Counted from the first letter of the stretch, positions 46,225 through 59,101 are shown. The stretch is DNA of 64,000 nt from Sodiomyces alkalinus F11 (GCF_003711515.1 NW_021167092.1:363073-427072); one strand, 5' to 3'. Notes: generated from the letters alone by a model not told the origin. Numbers and translations are program-made.

Positions 46225-47402
46225 CGTAATGGACTATAGCTTCGACGCTGTTACCCGTACTGACTCGATAAAAAGCCTACCGTATTATCCTTGTATACAG
46301 TACCCTTTCTAGGGAAGGATAAAGAAGGTAAGTAATAGCCGGTATAATCGGGATAATAGGATACCTTATAGTTCTTTTTATAGCAGAAAAAGGAATAGCT
46401 TTACGACTACCGTAATAAGAAAAGAAGTAAATATAACTATAAGTCTTTATAGAACTGCCTAAACGTTAATAAGGCACGCAGAAAAAAGGGATATATACCT
46501 TTAAAAGAGATCTTAGAACGCGTCGACTATATTATTAAGACCTAGAATAATAAATAATAAAAGAGATTTCGAGAGAATATTAAAACGGACGTCAAAAGCC
46601 TTAAACCGGGTACTAAAAACGACTCTTAGAAGGTATAGCTAAAATAATTACTAAAGGAGGTATCTAACTTCTTAGATAACTAAGAGTAGGATTCCGATAA
46701 GAGATTGTATAGGATATACTCGTATCTATAGATAAATAATATAACCGTTAGCAGTGCGCTCTTTAACTAGCTATTAATCGACTCCGGCACATCTAGGTAT
46801 ATCATTAACTAATAAGACTTACTCTAGCACTTCGAACCTACTATAGAAGAGTATTATTTTTAAACGGGTAGTAGAGAGACTAAACTAGTTAAGGGCTATA
46901 GCAGGATATAATTAGAAGTAGCCGATTAATATAGTAATCCCTTTAAACTAGTGCTAAATCGCGTGGCTTTTATATAAGACTACCTAATAACCTTAATCGT
47001 AACCAGAAGATCAAAGGAATATAGTATTACTTTTAATTCCGGCCTCGAAGTGCTAAAGGTGGATGGCTTATTAGCCATGCCTTTAAATAACGTTAGCGAC
47101 TAATATACGCTTATTCTAACGGATCGTTAACAGCACCTACTAAGCAGCTTGTTTAATAGCTCTATAACGTCTACTATAAGTATAGCTAACGCTTATTTAT
47201 AGTATAAGAGGCTAGGGCACGCCGGCACTACTACTAATAAGAAAATAGGAGATACCCTTACTAGTAGCGTTATGAAAGATGCTTAAAAAGATCCTGTTAC
47301 AGTGGATTATAAGGCTTATGCCCTTAATAAGGTAAAGAGGGTTATTTCCAGAAGGTCGCTAAACTACTAAACGACGATACCGTGGTATAGGATAGAGGTT
47401 AA
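46225..47402 (+). pseudogene. Copia-F gag end, protease, integrase start
   Basis: LDKKPTVLSLYTVPFLGKDK near 46265-46325 follows the junction. The protease site LLIDSGTSRYI near 46772-46805 keeps its Asp. The integrase zinc region near 47215 keeps a GHAGTT-type reading, then the WYRIEVN-type core start ends at TTAA, where Gypsy-C entered. Confidence 0.85.
47399..47402. repeat. Left target duplication of Gypsy-C (TTAA)
   Basis: TTAA precedes the 5' LTR and recurs at 62196-62199. The uninterrupted Copia-B sequence has a single GGTTAACC here. Four bases can be supported; five would need a mismatch. Confidence 0.75.
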
Positions 47403-47761
47403 TATAACCGCGCAGATACGGTATTGGAGTGGTTCTGATAGTCGGTCACGTGACCCCCTTTTTAAGGCTGCGGGATCCACCTCCCATATATATATTAAGG
47501 ACAGGCGCCGGACATCCCTATCAAAGGACCATTATAGAATTATCATCCTCTTTTAGCAATTACTTATTCTACGTTTAAGGTATCTTTCCAGTTTAACTTA
47601 TAATACCCTAATCAGAATAGTGACTACCGATCTACTTCTTCGCTAAAGGTTATAGCAGTGTTAGTTATATTTTAGTTATATATCGTGGTTTCGCTAGACT
47701 AACCTCTTTATCTAATCTTTATCTTAACGATCTAGTACCACTACGTCTTTATCTGGTTATA
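47403..47761 (+). repeat. Gypsy-C 5' LTR
   Basis: 359 bp, TATAACCGCGCAG ... CTGGTTATA. Much less RIP-mutated than the interior: CpA and TpG are common. It carries the palindrome at 47444 and a TATA run at about 47485-47497. Confidence 0.93.
47444..47497 (+). promoter_or_regulatory. Gypsy-C LTR palindrome and TATA run
   Basis: A perfect 12-bp palindrome, GGTCACGTGACC (47444-47455), with a CACGTG E-box core, is followed 30 bp later by CATATATATATTAA. This is a reasonable core promoter of the LTR. In the 3' LTR the palindrome is GGTTACGTAACC (61876-61887), changed symmetrically on both strands. Confidence 0.45.
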
Positions 47762-48639
47762 ATATAGTACTCGGAGGCGGATTTATTCGGCGTCCTTAAA
47801 GTATTCTAACCCTAATCAGAGTAATAAAAGCGCTCGAGGGAGGTTCCGGGCCTCCTAAACGGACTATTAGTTAATAACCCCTAAAGATATAAAAATAACG
47901 ACTAAGGACGGATTTAATATTTTAAGACCGAGGGGAGATTTACCCTAATAGATTTAGAAAAAGAAACGACTATACAGGTAAGATTAGAAGCACCTTTAGA
48001 ACTTTTAATTATAAGACCCGCCGCCGTGGAAGTAGTAACTATAGGAACGGAAGAAACCGATTAGATCGCAATAAAGTTAGATTCCGGATATAGAATAGAC
48101 TCGATAAGGGGCTTATAACCCCTACTACTAATTAAAATAGACTCTTGCACGATAGCGAAGAAAAGATAAGACCGCTAAAAGCAGCTCACCCGGATTAGGG
48201 TAACTAACCCCTAATAGACCTAATAAAAAGCTAATACCGAGTATAGGAGCAAAATAATAATACCTTATAAGAGGACCCGATAGTCTAGTAAAGACCTTTA
48301 TAGACCCCGTAAGTAAGTTACAATACTTCTTCGTAAGACTTAGCGCGTAATATTACTAATATTAATATTCGTAAGTATAGCCCCTTTATTAATAGGTAAT
48401 CTCCTAATCGTGGGGGGCCTCTTCCTTTAAGGTGAGTTAGATAAGCTTAACCCCGAAGATAAGTATTACGGAGTAAATCCTAGGATTATTACTACCCTCT
48501 TATTAAGGACCTTATTACTCTTATTAAGACGAGATAATATATATAATAACCTAGCTAGTATCTAGAATACTTATAGAATCTTCTCGCTAGATAATTAGTT
48601 CGAAGAACCTTTCCCTAAATACCCTAACCCTATTATTAT
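47762..48639 (+). other. Gypsy-C leader
   Basis: Between the 5' LTR and gag. A possible primer site, TAGTACTCGGAGG (TGGTACTCGG before RIP), starts four bases after the LTR, but I could not assign a tRNA. No frame reads convincingly as protein, although short Lys/Glu-rich stretches occur near 47880-48050. Confidence 0.4.
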
Positions 48640-51600
48640 TATTCGCCTACCCCCTCGCACTTACACCTAAAATACTATAAACACTTAGACTTAGTATCAC
48701 GAGCCAACCCCGTTATCGTTATTAGCGACTCCGATAATAAGGCTCCCTTATCGGCTATTCCCCTTATTCTTACGCCTGCCACTTCTACTACCCCTAATTA
48801 GGGGAACTATAACATCGGGGCTACGGCTTTACCTCCGCCCGCTCCTAGGCCGACTACTACATCTACCACGGCTCCGACTACTATTTCGATAACTACCCCT
48901 AATACTACCCCTATTACTACCCCTGCTTAGCCTATCTTTACTACCTAACCCGCTTCGAATACTCCCCCTACTACCGCTAAAGACCTAATTAAGCTACTAT
49001 AAGCCCTAATAAGCCATGACCGAGAGAGCACTATTACCGAGGTTATTAAAGCCTTACCCCCTACTACTACCACGTTAAGAGTACCGCTAAATCCCCTCGC
49101 TACTAAAGCTCCCCGCTTTAGTAGTAAATCCCTCTCCACGTTCCTTTAGTAGGACGATAACTATACTAAGCTTAACCGCCTTAGTAAAGCCGATAAGATT
49201 ACCTATATTAACCTATACACGGATACGGCTATGTATCCCGCTATCGAACGCCTAGTTAAAGAGGTTTAAGGCGATAAGGGCGGTTAGTCTAATCTAGTTA
49301 AGAAGCTCGTTAAAGAGTTCTCTTGTCTAGATCCTAACTACTAACTTAACTTCTCTTATAAGGTTTATTAGCTTCGGATAAAGTATAAGACGTATAAGAT
49401 TAATAGCGTTTATTAGGTTAGGGACTTACTATAATAAATCACTATCTAAAAGGCTAAGGCCGAGCGGGTTTAAGCCACTTTTATCGAGGATTCCGAGCTC
49501 TGCGGTATTATCCTTACTATTCTGTATAGGGATATCTATATATTTATCGCTAATAAGCTTAAGATTCGAGGCACCGACTTAAGGGAGATAGTTAAGAGCT
49601 ATAAGCTGCTTTCGGAACTATTACGTAAGTAGTCTACGGATATCTAAGAAGCGGAGGGTAAGCCTGTAGACGGGGACGCTATACTAAGTATAGCTAAGTC
49701 TGATTAGCCTAATAGTACCGCTTTCTAGCCTATAATCTTAAAGCGGCCTACTATAGTTTAGGAGTCTATAGCCTCTTAATCGGATATAGATAAGCTCGCC
49801 GACGTCCTTAAGAAGTATACTATTTCCCTTATCTATAATAGAGCTAAAGGCGTTAGGGGTATTACCGCCTAAATACTCGCCCTATCTAAGAGGATAGGCA
49901 CGGAGAAGGTCTAAGCCCTCCTCGCCACGAAGTCTAATCTAAAGAACCCCTTTTATACCGTCCTTAAGCACGCCCCTTAGCCTACGATAACTACTTTAGT
50001 GCACTTCGCCACCCCTAATTAGGCTAACGGTGCCGCTTCCTAGCCTAATATCGCCTAATACACCGAGGAGATCTACTATAGAGGACCCCGCCTTGGATAT
50101 AATAACCGGCGTAACGATAGCCGTCCGACCTAGTAACACAATAACCGCCTAGAATAATAGAGAGGTGCCTAGAATAATAGCTAGCCCCTACTAGCTTATT
50201 ACTACTACTACGGCTAAAAAGGGTATCGGAGAGATAACTACCCCATCCTAATCCACGATAGCGCCTATAACCTAGTTAAATAGTAGTTCCCCGAGTATTT
50301 AGTTATAGATTAGAACGGTATCTAGTTAACCTGCCCGGAGAATAAGCTACGAGTTAATAAATACTGGCTATACTAACGCCTTATACTATACTAGCTAGCC
50401 ACTAAGCTTAATAGCCGATTTAAGGAACTCGTAGACCTCTATATTAAGACCTTTTAGCCCGCTACCCTCCCCTATAAGACTAATAAGACTAATAGGCTTA
50501 TAATTCAGTATATAGTTAAGTAGGTATAGAAGTAGTAGACCGGTTAGAGTAGTTAGGCTACCTAAGCCACTTAAGCCTCGAGGGGTACTAAGGTCACGGG
50601 ATCTATTAACTTTATTACTACTAGAGTATATACTATGTTTATATCTCGATACACTTCGACCGACCCCTAAGACCCTCTTCGTACTATTAGGAGTGGAAGA
50701 ATTAGTAACCCCACGCTAAAAGTAGCTAGTTCCCCTAATCAGGCTATTTAATAGACCCTATCGACTCCGGAGAACTCTTAAAGGGTTATAGAAATAGTTA
50801 ACGATACCGATATAGACGACGGTCTAACCCCTCATTCGATAGCCCCTATATCTAGACGTACTACTACCTCGACTACCGCTCGGCCTATCTTATAAGCCTC
50901 GGCTTAAAAGGATACCCTTAACTTATTTAACTAAGAGGCCGTTATATAGAAGGTCCGCGAGAAGAGCCTAAAGCACCTTTTAGAAATAGAGGTTAAGGTT
51001 CCTATAGTCTACCTCCTCTCCACTAATAAAGCTATCCTCGCGAACTACGAGGAGACGCTAAGGTTAATCCGCAGTTAGGTAAAGCCTCGTAAAGTTATCC
51101 GCTTAACCCCTAAGGAGGCATTTTTTATAGACTCCTTACCCTTTAGACCCGAATACCCTATATAGTTTACGAATACCACGACTATAGCCCCTACGCCTAA
51201 TAATACCCTATCTATCACGCCCGCCCTAATAATTAATAAACTAAAGCCTCCTACTATTTACGCTAAGTATATAACGATACGGGTTAGCCTAACTAAGCGA
51301 ATAGCTAAGGTCTACCCTATAGAGGATCGTTTTTACGTAGTTATCGATATAGGAGTCGTTTTTAATACTAATCGGCTAGACCTCGTGGAAAAGCTAGGAT
51401 TATAGAGCTGTATCGGGAAAAGTAATATCGCGATTAAGGGAATTAACGATATAGATAGGGTAAACTACGTAGGATATCTAAAGGAGTACCTTTAGGTCGG
51501 GGACTAGCACGAGAAGGTCTATTTTATAGTGATTAAGGGGATAGAACCCGGAATACTCTTTAGCCTGCCGTTTTTACTCGATAGTCACGCCTCTTTTACT

Positions 51601-52200
51601 TATAAGGACGGATAGATCGATATAGACTTTACCTACAGGGATACCCGTATTATCGTCCCTATCGCTAGCAGGGAATAAGTCGATAACCGCCCTTATAGAT
51701 AAAGCCAGCCTAAGTTTTAAAAGGAGGAGAAGCGTCGGTAGGAGGAGGATTTAATCGATCTAAGTATCGGATAATAGGGGGAGGATAGCGTCCTTTATAA
51801 TTAGTCCGGGGCCGCTACCTTAATATCGAGTAATAATAGGACTAGCGGTTCGCCTAACTAGGGGGCGAAAAAGGCGGAGGAGATAAAAAAGGAGGAGAAA
51901 AAGGAGAAAAAGAAAAGTAACGCCGATATTTTCTTTTATTTAGATAATAAGGACGCTGCTATTTTAGTAGCCTTCCTATTTACGGAGGAGGTAAAGCCCT
52001 TAACGAAGAGAATTTATATAGCCTTAAGGGCGATACCACGAAATTAGGGCTCAGGATATAAGAGGTGTATCGCGGAGGCTCCCTATATAATAACTACGAC
52101 TATATAATAATAACTAATTTATACTAACCACTTATTTTTTTTAATCTTTTCACACTGTTATTAGCCTAATCACCCTAACGGCCTTTTAGCCTCGTATTTT
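48640..52200 (+). pseudogene. Gypsy-C gag-protease
   Basis: Codons at 48712, 49108, 50197 and 51334 share one frame, with RIP-type stops only. The N-terminal part holds VIVISDSDNKAPL (48712-48750), a SUMO-interaction-like motif, then a Thr/Pro-rich linker. The capsid-like region runs 49140-49960 (DDNYTKLNRLSKADKITYIN, KKLVKEFSCLDPNY). The knuckle at 50200-50241 has the exact C-x2-C-x4-H-x4-C spacing, but all four ligands are Tyr. The protease at 51334-51400 reads YVVIDIGVVFNTN. An acidic/Lys-rich tail with EEIKKEEKKEKKK lies near 51880-51920. Confidence 0.82.
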
Positions 52201-55200
52201 TAGAAGAACCGGATAATATAGGATAATTCCTAGGTAAAAGGGCTCGAGGCTCCAAAGAAAGAGGTGGATAGTATTACTAGTATAGCCGCGGTTACGACGA
52301 AAAGGCTATAGCAGCTAAAGAAGAGGAAGTCCTAGGATCTTATTAAAGAAGCGTACTATCTCCCCGATCCCGAAGGCATCTTTACTATATAGAAGCCTAA
52401 GGCTCTTAAGGCTTACCCTTTTAATAACGTCCAATCCGATAGAAGTATCCCTAATAAAGACCCCTACTAAAAGAAGAATATCCTCGTAAAAATTAAAGAG
52501 AAAGACTAGGAGCCAGAAGATAAGCGGTTCGTTAGCCTAATTATACCGAAGTTTTCTAAAATTATACCCTATTCGCGCCTTATACCCGAAAGACTTAACG
52601 CTATCCTAAAGACCGTCGACTATTTAACCCCTAAGGAAGAAAAGCTTCTAACGAAGGTCCTCCTAAACCGAGAGGTAGCTATTACGTGGGATTAGACTAA
52701 GTATAGCTGCCTCGATAAACAGGTAGCCCCTTTAGAGAAGATTCGAGCGGTTCCTTATAAGGTATAGTGGGCGAAGGGGATCCTTATCCCTAAGGCTTTA
52801 GAGTCTATAGTCGTGTAGATAATAAAGGACCGCCTTAAGAAAGGTGTAATCGAGGAGAGCCACGTAGCCTATTATAACCCCTGGTTCCTAATTAAAAAGA
52901 AGGACGGTAATATACGGTTTATTAACTCGGCTACTAAGATTAACGTAATAACCCTTCGAGATACCTTTATACCGCCTAGAGCCGACGAGTTCTCCGAGGT
53001 TTTCGCTATATATAAGCTTATATTACTCTTAGACCTTTTTTCCGGCTATGATTAGGTTACCCTTAACGAGGAGTCTCGAGATCTAACTACCTTTACGACT
53101 ATCGTTAGACTCTTTAGGATATATACCCTTCCCTAGGGGGCCACTAACTTAGTAGCCTAGATTATACGTATTATAACCCGTATCCTTTACGACCTTATTC
53201 CTTAGTGCTATAGACCCTGTATTAACGATATTATAGTAAAAGGACCGATAACCATATATAAGGATACCCTAATTAGACTAGGAATTCGCCGTTTTATAGC
53301 CGAGTATATCGCTAACATCGATAAAGTGCTTTTTAACATAGAGCTAGCTAAAGGCACTATTATAGGTATTAAAAGCTAGTAGTATTAAAAAGCAGCCACT
53401 ATTATAGGCTATATCTACGGTACTAATAGTCGTTCCCCTAAATAGGCCAAGATTACGAAAGTCTAAGAGTAGGAAAGGTATAATACGGTCTTTAATATTC
53501 GTTCGTTTCTTAGTCTCGCTACCTTTTACCGAGTCTGGATTTATAAATTCGCTATTATCGCTAAACCCCTAACCGACGTACTACGGAAGAACACTGCCTT
53601 TATGTGGAAGGAGCCTTAATAACACGCTATAAACGCCTTAAGAAAGCCCTTACCACTACCCCTATCCTAATTACTATCTAGTACGGCGAAGGCGTAGGAG
53701 TTATCTACGTTATCGTTAACGCTAGCACGGATAGATAGGGTGGAATCCTCGGATAGTATATTAAGAATAAAAGAGCTATAACACGATACGAAAGCGGCTA
53801 CTAATCTTCTATAAAATGGGTCTATAATACTAGTAAGCTAAAGCTAAGGGGGGTCCTAAAAACCCTTTAGCGCCTATATAACTACCTTTATAGGGTTTAC
53901 TTTATTCTTAAGACCGATACCTGAGCCCTTTTATCCTAATTCAAAGGATCTACTACTAACCTTCCTAATACCCTAATTACCCGATAGCTCGCCTAGATCC
54001 GGCTCTTCGACTTTAACGTTAAGTATATTAAAGGATCTAAGAATACTGTAGCCGATAGACTCTCGCGGATACCCGGAATACCCATTAATTAGGCTAATAA
54101 TAATACTAACAAAGACCTAAACGACATCGTGGACGATAGAATCTTCCTTATAGAAGCCGAGAAGTAGTTCGACGACCCTGCCTTAGCTAACGATATCCTC
54201 GATAAGGACCTTACCTAGAGTCAGTTTTCCCGATAAGTAGCTACCTTTTTAACGACCTTTCGCGTGCCTAAAGGAATAAATCCCAGGGAAGCCCGTAGAG
54301 TTAAAAATAAAGCCACCCGCGTATTCCTTAAGGATAGACTACGATAGACCGGAGTAACTAAAGCCGATTCGACCCCTAAACGCTAGATTAACGATAAGGA
54401 CACCTAGGTTAACCTAATTAGGAAAGCCTATAACGCATCCGGACACCGAGGAAGGCAGGGCACTTACTATCGTCTCGCCGCTAACTACTTCTAGGATAGT
54501 ATCTATAAAAGCGTTTAAAGGTTTATCGAGTCCTATTCTAAATATTAGGCCCGCCGTAGCGATTCCTAGGAGGACCCCCTAATCGTAATAAGCCTGCCCG
54601 AAACCGCCCTCCTTTCTACCTGGGTTAGCCTAAACATTTAATATCTTTAATAGTAGTATTTTATAGAGGCCTGCTATATATTTATAGGTTAGGTTAAGAC
54701 CCGACTACTAAAGAAGAATACGTCTAAGGCTATTACCTTATTTCTATAGAAAGATATAATCTATAGGCATAGGCTTTATATAATCCTCCTTATAGATAAA
54801 GGTCTAGAGAATACGGGTTATATAATTAAGCTAAACCGTTATTATAGGACTACTTAAAAGCTCGTCTCGGCCTACTACCCCTACGCTAATAGCCTTAATA
54901 AGGTTAGATATAAGACTATTACCCACGTTCTATCTATCTAGTCGAAGCTTTACCCTAAAGCCCTTCACGAGATCCTCCTGATAGTCCTTTTCGCTAACCG
55001 TATAACGGTAAGAGCTTCCACTAGCTATACCCCTTTTTTCGTTCTACACGGCTATAAGGCTATTATCCCGATTAAGATAACCTGCCTAACCGAGAGAGTA
55101 CTAGACTAGGGCCGCGTTAAAGCCCCTGAGGATGAGATAATACTTCGGTTAAGGGCTTTTACCTAGCTTAATACTAACCGATAAGCTGGTATTACTATAA

Positions 55201-55856
55201 TAACTAAATAACGAGGGCGACGGATAGCCTATATTAACGCTAGCCGTGCCCGGGTACTCCGTAAGTAAAGGCTATAAGTTAAGGATCTTATACTGGTTCA
55301 CGATACTAAGAAAGCTATCGATATAAGCCGTAAGGCTAAGCTTAACTACCGCTAGAACGGCCTATATCGTATCCGGAAGGCTAATCACGATAATAAGTCC
55401 TTTATCCTCGAGACTCTTACTAAGGAAGAACTAAAAGGGATTACTTTTACCGCTAACCGCCTAAAGAAGTTCATTAAAAACGACGATAGGCATTATGAGC
55501 CTAAGGACTAGCCTATACTTAAACGGGACTATAGCGAAGGGCTTAAGATTACGTACCCTGCCCGAGGAGCGCCTATCACCGAAGAAGTCACCGAAGTACC
55601 CCTTTTACCTAGTAAGGATCCTAAAGAAGATACTAAGGCCGAGGGTAATATTAGTTCTCCTAATCACACTATTAACGATATTTTACGCCGCTCCGAGAGA
55701 CTAAAAGAGTTATTAGTGGAGTATTATAAGAAGCTAAAAGAAGAGTTAAAAAAGGTAAGAGAGTCTAGTACCGTTAAGGTGCAGATTCTACAGCGCCTAG
55801 ATTTTAACCCGAGTAAGTATAAGGATTATACTAATGAGCTATATTTTATTCCTTAG
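52201..55856 (+). pseudogene. Gypsy-C RT, RNase H and integrase
   Basis: It continues the gag frame. The RT entry is LTPKEEKLLTKVLLNREVAI near 52630-52690, then YYNPWFLIKKKDGNIRFI (about 52870-52925) and LLLDLFSGYD near 53025. The active site CINDIIVKGP near 53218-53247 has FVDD changed to IND. One base is missing near 53644 (LRK / ALTTTPIL), and RNase H and integrase follow in the next frame. RNase H ends ADRLSRIPGIP near 54050. The integrase zinc part is SGHRGRQGTYYRLAANYF near 54438. The C-terminal part contains a Lys/Glu-rich coiled-coil stretch (SERLKELLVEYYKKLKEE, near 55700) and stops at TAG 55854-55856. Confidence 0.87.
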
Positions 55857-57128
55857 TATTATTTTCCCTGATTTCCTTTATTTTTAAAGCCTGCACTCGT
55901 TAGGAGGCTAGTATATACTCTTAGGGCCGAGGGTAAATAGAGCTAAGTCTTTTATCCACCCAGAGTCGCGATATACGCTAGTAGAAAGGGCGTAAACCTA
56001 TAAATAATCTTCTTAACCACGACCCTAGTCCGTTTCTTTTTTAAACTTTTAATTTTATTACCCTAATTAGAAGCACTATAAACCTATCTAGACTTATTTC
56101 CCCGATTAAAAGACTTTTTCCTATATATATCGTTTATTATATTTATAAGTAAGCCTAACTACGTGGACGTTATAGAGATATACCACTATACACTCTCTTT
56201 TCTGCAATAAGCATAGGTTTCTTTTATTATAATTTTAAATTCTTCACTTCTATTCTTCTAATCACCGTATAATTTATCGGACCTAAGCTAAATTATACCT
56301 AGTTTACTATAAGCTGCCTATTCTACGGAAGCGAGTTATAGTCGAGAATAACTAGTATAGGGACGGTTACTAAGGGTATAATATAATTAAGAGAAATACT
56401 ATTAAAGGCTATAAGCCGTAAACCGTAAATCACTCCTTTACTAACCCTAGTACTAATAACTTATTAAGTTATTACGTTAATCTTAAAGGCCGATTTCAGA
56501 AGTATAAGAGCTACCCCCTTCCCACTACTTAAAGCCCCTTTTCCTGATCTTTATTACTAATCGCTCTCCCTATAACTAATATTATACCCCTATTCCCCTA
56601 ACCACACCTCTATATACTACCCTTAAGCCTACTATACGTAAGTTCCTTATCCGGAAAGAAAAGACTAACACTATACCTATCACTAGAAGAGTAAGTTTAA
56701 GATACGAAGTTAACGGCGTTAAGAGCCCCGCTAGAAAAACCCCTAATAAAGAAAAACGTAATATCACGATAATAATAGCGGTAATAATAATAAAAACCGG
56801 AAAATCCGGGGATTCCCTAGCTTCGTTAGCCTAATTAAGCGACTACCGGCTATTATCCATAAATCTTATTCTTCTTATAAGGGCTTCGTCGGTAGATAGG
56901 CCCGTGGAGTCTACTCGTGTAGAGTAGAAAACGGATTATTATAAAAAGAAGGAAAAGAGAAGAAGATAAGCCACGAAGAAAACCTCCTTTTATACGTATT
57001 TTCCCCTAACCTTACTACCTATTCCCCTAATTAGACTTATTACGAAGTTCTCGCGAAAAGAGTAATACTCTAATTACTAAGGAACGTCGCTTCTTAGAAA
57101 TCCCGTTTATCTATTAGAATTATATTAT
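55857..57128. other. Gypsy-C region behind integrase, no clear gene
   Basis: Mixed sequence with pyrimidine-rich patches. The reverse-strand reading of the next gene may extend leftward here to about 56900 (GISKKRRSLVIRVLLFSREL after a possible RIP stop at 57129). No other coding signal. Confidence 0.4.
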
Positions 57129-58420
57129 TTAGATAATTAACTATCTAATTCCCTTCCCTATAAGCCACCTAATAAACCACGCACCCTTTCCCACTACCCG
57201 TTCCCCTAATTATAACGCACCCTATTAAGTAAGCTACTTAATTTTAGGGTCGCTTTTATAGTTACCTTCCTTAGGGCCGTATTTCTTAAAGACCCGGCGC
57301 TAGATATAAGCCCCTTTAGGGAGCGGAATAGTCTAGTAGATAACTATTTCCTCCCGGTTAGGCACTTCCTTAGCTTTACGGATAATATTATAATACCTAT
57401 CCACCTCCTTCCTATATCGAGCTAAGAGTACTAAGATAAGACCAAGTAAGCTATTATAAGCTTTAAGAGTCTTACTACTATAAGCCTAGCGTATCTAGCG
57501 AGTAATTTCGTGACTTATAGCGGTTATATTAACTAGGAAGACGCCGGTCCGAGGGGAGTGAATCGGGCGTTATTTATCGTTATAGAAGGACTACGGTAGT
57601 ACTAAGTTATCCTTAGGAAGAGGATTATAGTGCTTAAAACCGGGGTAATTACTATTAGGCTCGCTAATCCTATATTTAGCCTAGTAGAACTCCTTACGAA
57701 GGCCCTTATCCCGGAACGTGTAAGTAGACTTATAGAATAGATAGTTAGCGTAGTCGGGGAAGCGTGGATTCTACGGTAAGGAGATATACTTATAGAATAG
57801 GTATATAACCTTATTTTTAACCCGATCTATTATAGCTATCTAGCGTTCTTCGTAGCACTAATAGGGCACCTTATTAACTACGCTATATACCTACGCGATA
57901 AGTGCCCTAGCGGTATAAGGCCTCGTTACGATCTTTATAATATAGTCTCTCTAGGGACCTACGAGGTCCTTAGCTATCAAGATACGACGACGGAATAAAG
58001 GCATCTTAAAGAAGTCGTGTATCTCCCGGAATAAGGCCTGCTCTATATCCCGATTAGTAATATTTAATAAGGTATCCTAAAACCGGCCTATAACGATAAG
58101 CCGAGTATCTAAATCGATAACCGAAGGCAGAAGCTCGAGCTCGATATATAAAACGCCACCCTTACTAGCTACCTCGAATTAAACCATATAAGTATTAACC
58201 TTAGCACCGAAGTTAGTATCCCTTAATTAGGGTAACCACGAGAAACAGAGAAGGTAAACTTATAGTTATATCTACAGGCGTTACCTAAACGTTATACTTA
58301 TTAGGAGTACCTTTCGTTAGACGCGTTTTAGGCTAAAACCACGGAATAGGTTTAACGGACTCTTACCTACTAACGGCTTTCTTACGTTTATACGGCTCCG
58401 TCCTATTTAATACTCTAATT
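57129..58420 (-). pseudogene. Gypsy-C antisense ORF of unknown function
   Basis: A reverse-strand frame of about 430 codons, interrupted only by RIP-type TAG/TAA. Readable pieces from the N-terminal side are KPLVGKSPLNLFRGFSLKRV, LRDTNFGAKVNTYMV*FEVA, SKGGVLYIELELLPSVIDLD, RDIEQALFREIHDFFKMPLF, AKDLVGP*RDYIIKIVTRPY, YKYISLP*NPRFPDYANYLF, ARYRKEVDRYYNIIRKAKEV and RRVFKKYGPKEGNYKSDPKI. It is basic and aromatic-rich and has no signal peptide or knuckle that I can see. I do not recognise a family. It points toward the integrase gene. Antisense ORFs inside Gypsy elements are known from some plant lineages (Retand-type). Confidence 0.6.
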
Positions 58421-59101
58421 ATATACTTAGAGGCTATAGTGTGTATTTAAGAAGCTAAGGAGTTAAGAAGTTATAGCGCTCTCGGTGAAATATCTAAAGA
58501 AGTGGTGAAGTTACTTAAAAGAAGAGGAATAAGGAGCCGGGGGTCCTACGTCTTTTTTATTTAAGAGACCGATAAGCAGAGACGTTAACTAAGCGGCTTA
58601 TAGCTTCTATAAGTTAGGGGAGGCGTTTCTAATAAAGTAATCACGACTATTCGACTTACCTTTATAGCTATTTATAGCTGCCTCCTTTTATTTTCCTTTA
58701 TTATAGAATCACGACTCCGCCTACTACCTGATAATAAACGAAAAGCCTTATCCGATGTTTACCAGCTAATTATAGTAAGCGCCGAGGCCGGTTAACTAAT
58801 TATAATAAGCGTTTTTAACATCGATTTTCTAATTTAGCACCTTCTTACCGACTTATAAAGGCTATCTTTATCACGACTTAGGAAATAAGCTCCTTTAACG
58901 ACTAAAAGACTATTCGAGTTATAGTTATAAGTTAAGGACTCCTGCTTAAAGGAAAGAGTCTTTAGAAGAGGTCCTTAGAGGATAAATCAAACCCTTTTTA
59001 GCCTTAATCCTAATCTTCCCCTTCGATACATCTTTATAGACTCCGGCTTACCTATCTTTTCCTTATTATATTTTACCCCTTTTTACTATCTTGACCTCCC
59101 T
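58421..59101. other. Intergenic region upstream of the antisense ORF
   Basis: No gene. It contains a near-duplicate pair, CTAATTATAGTAAGCG (58766-58781) and CTAATTATAATAAGCG (58796-58811). It probably holds the promoter of the reverse ORF. A C run at 59118-59128 precedes the T-rich array. Confidence 0.4.

Noticed and set aside
48945..49139. Reverse ORF beginning MERDLLLKRGALVARG
   Set aside because: It is antisense to the Gypsy-C Gag Thr/Pro-rich linker, which belongs to a much longer coding-like frame.
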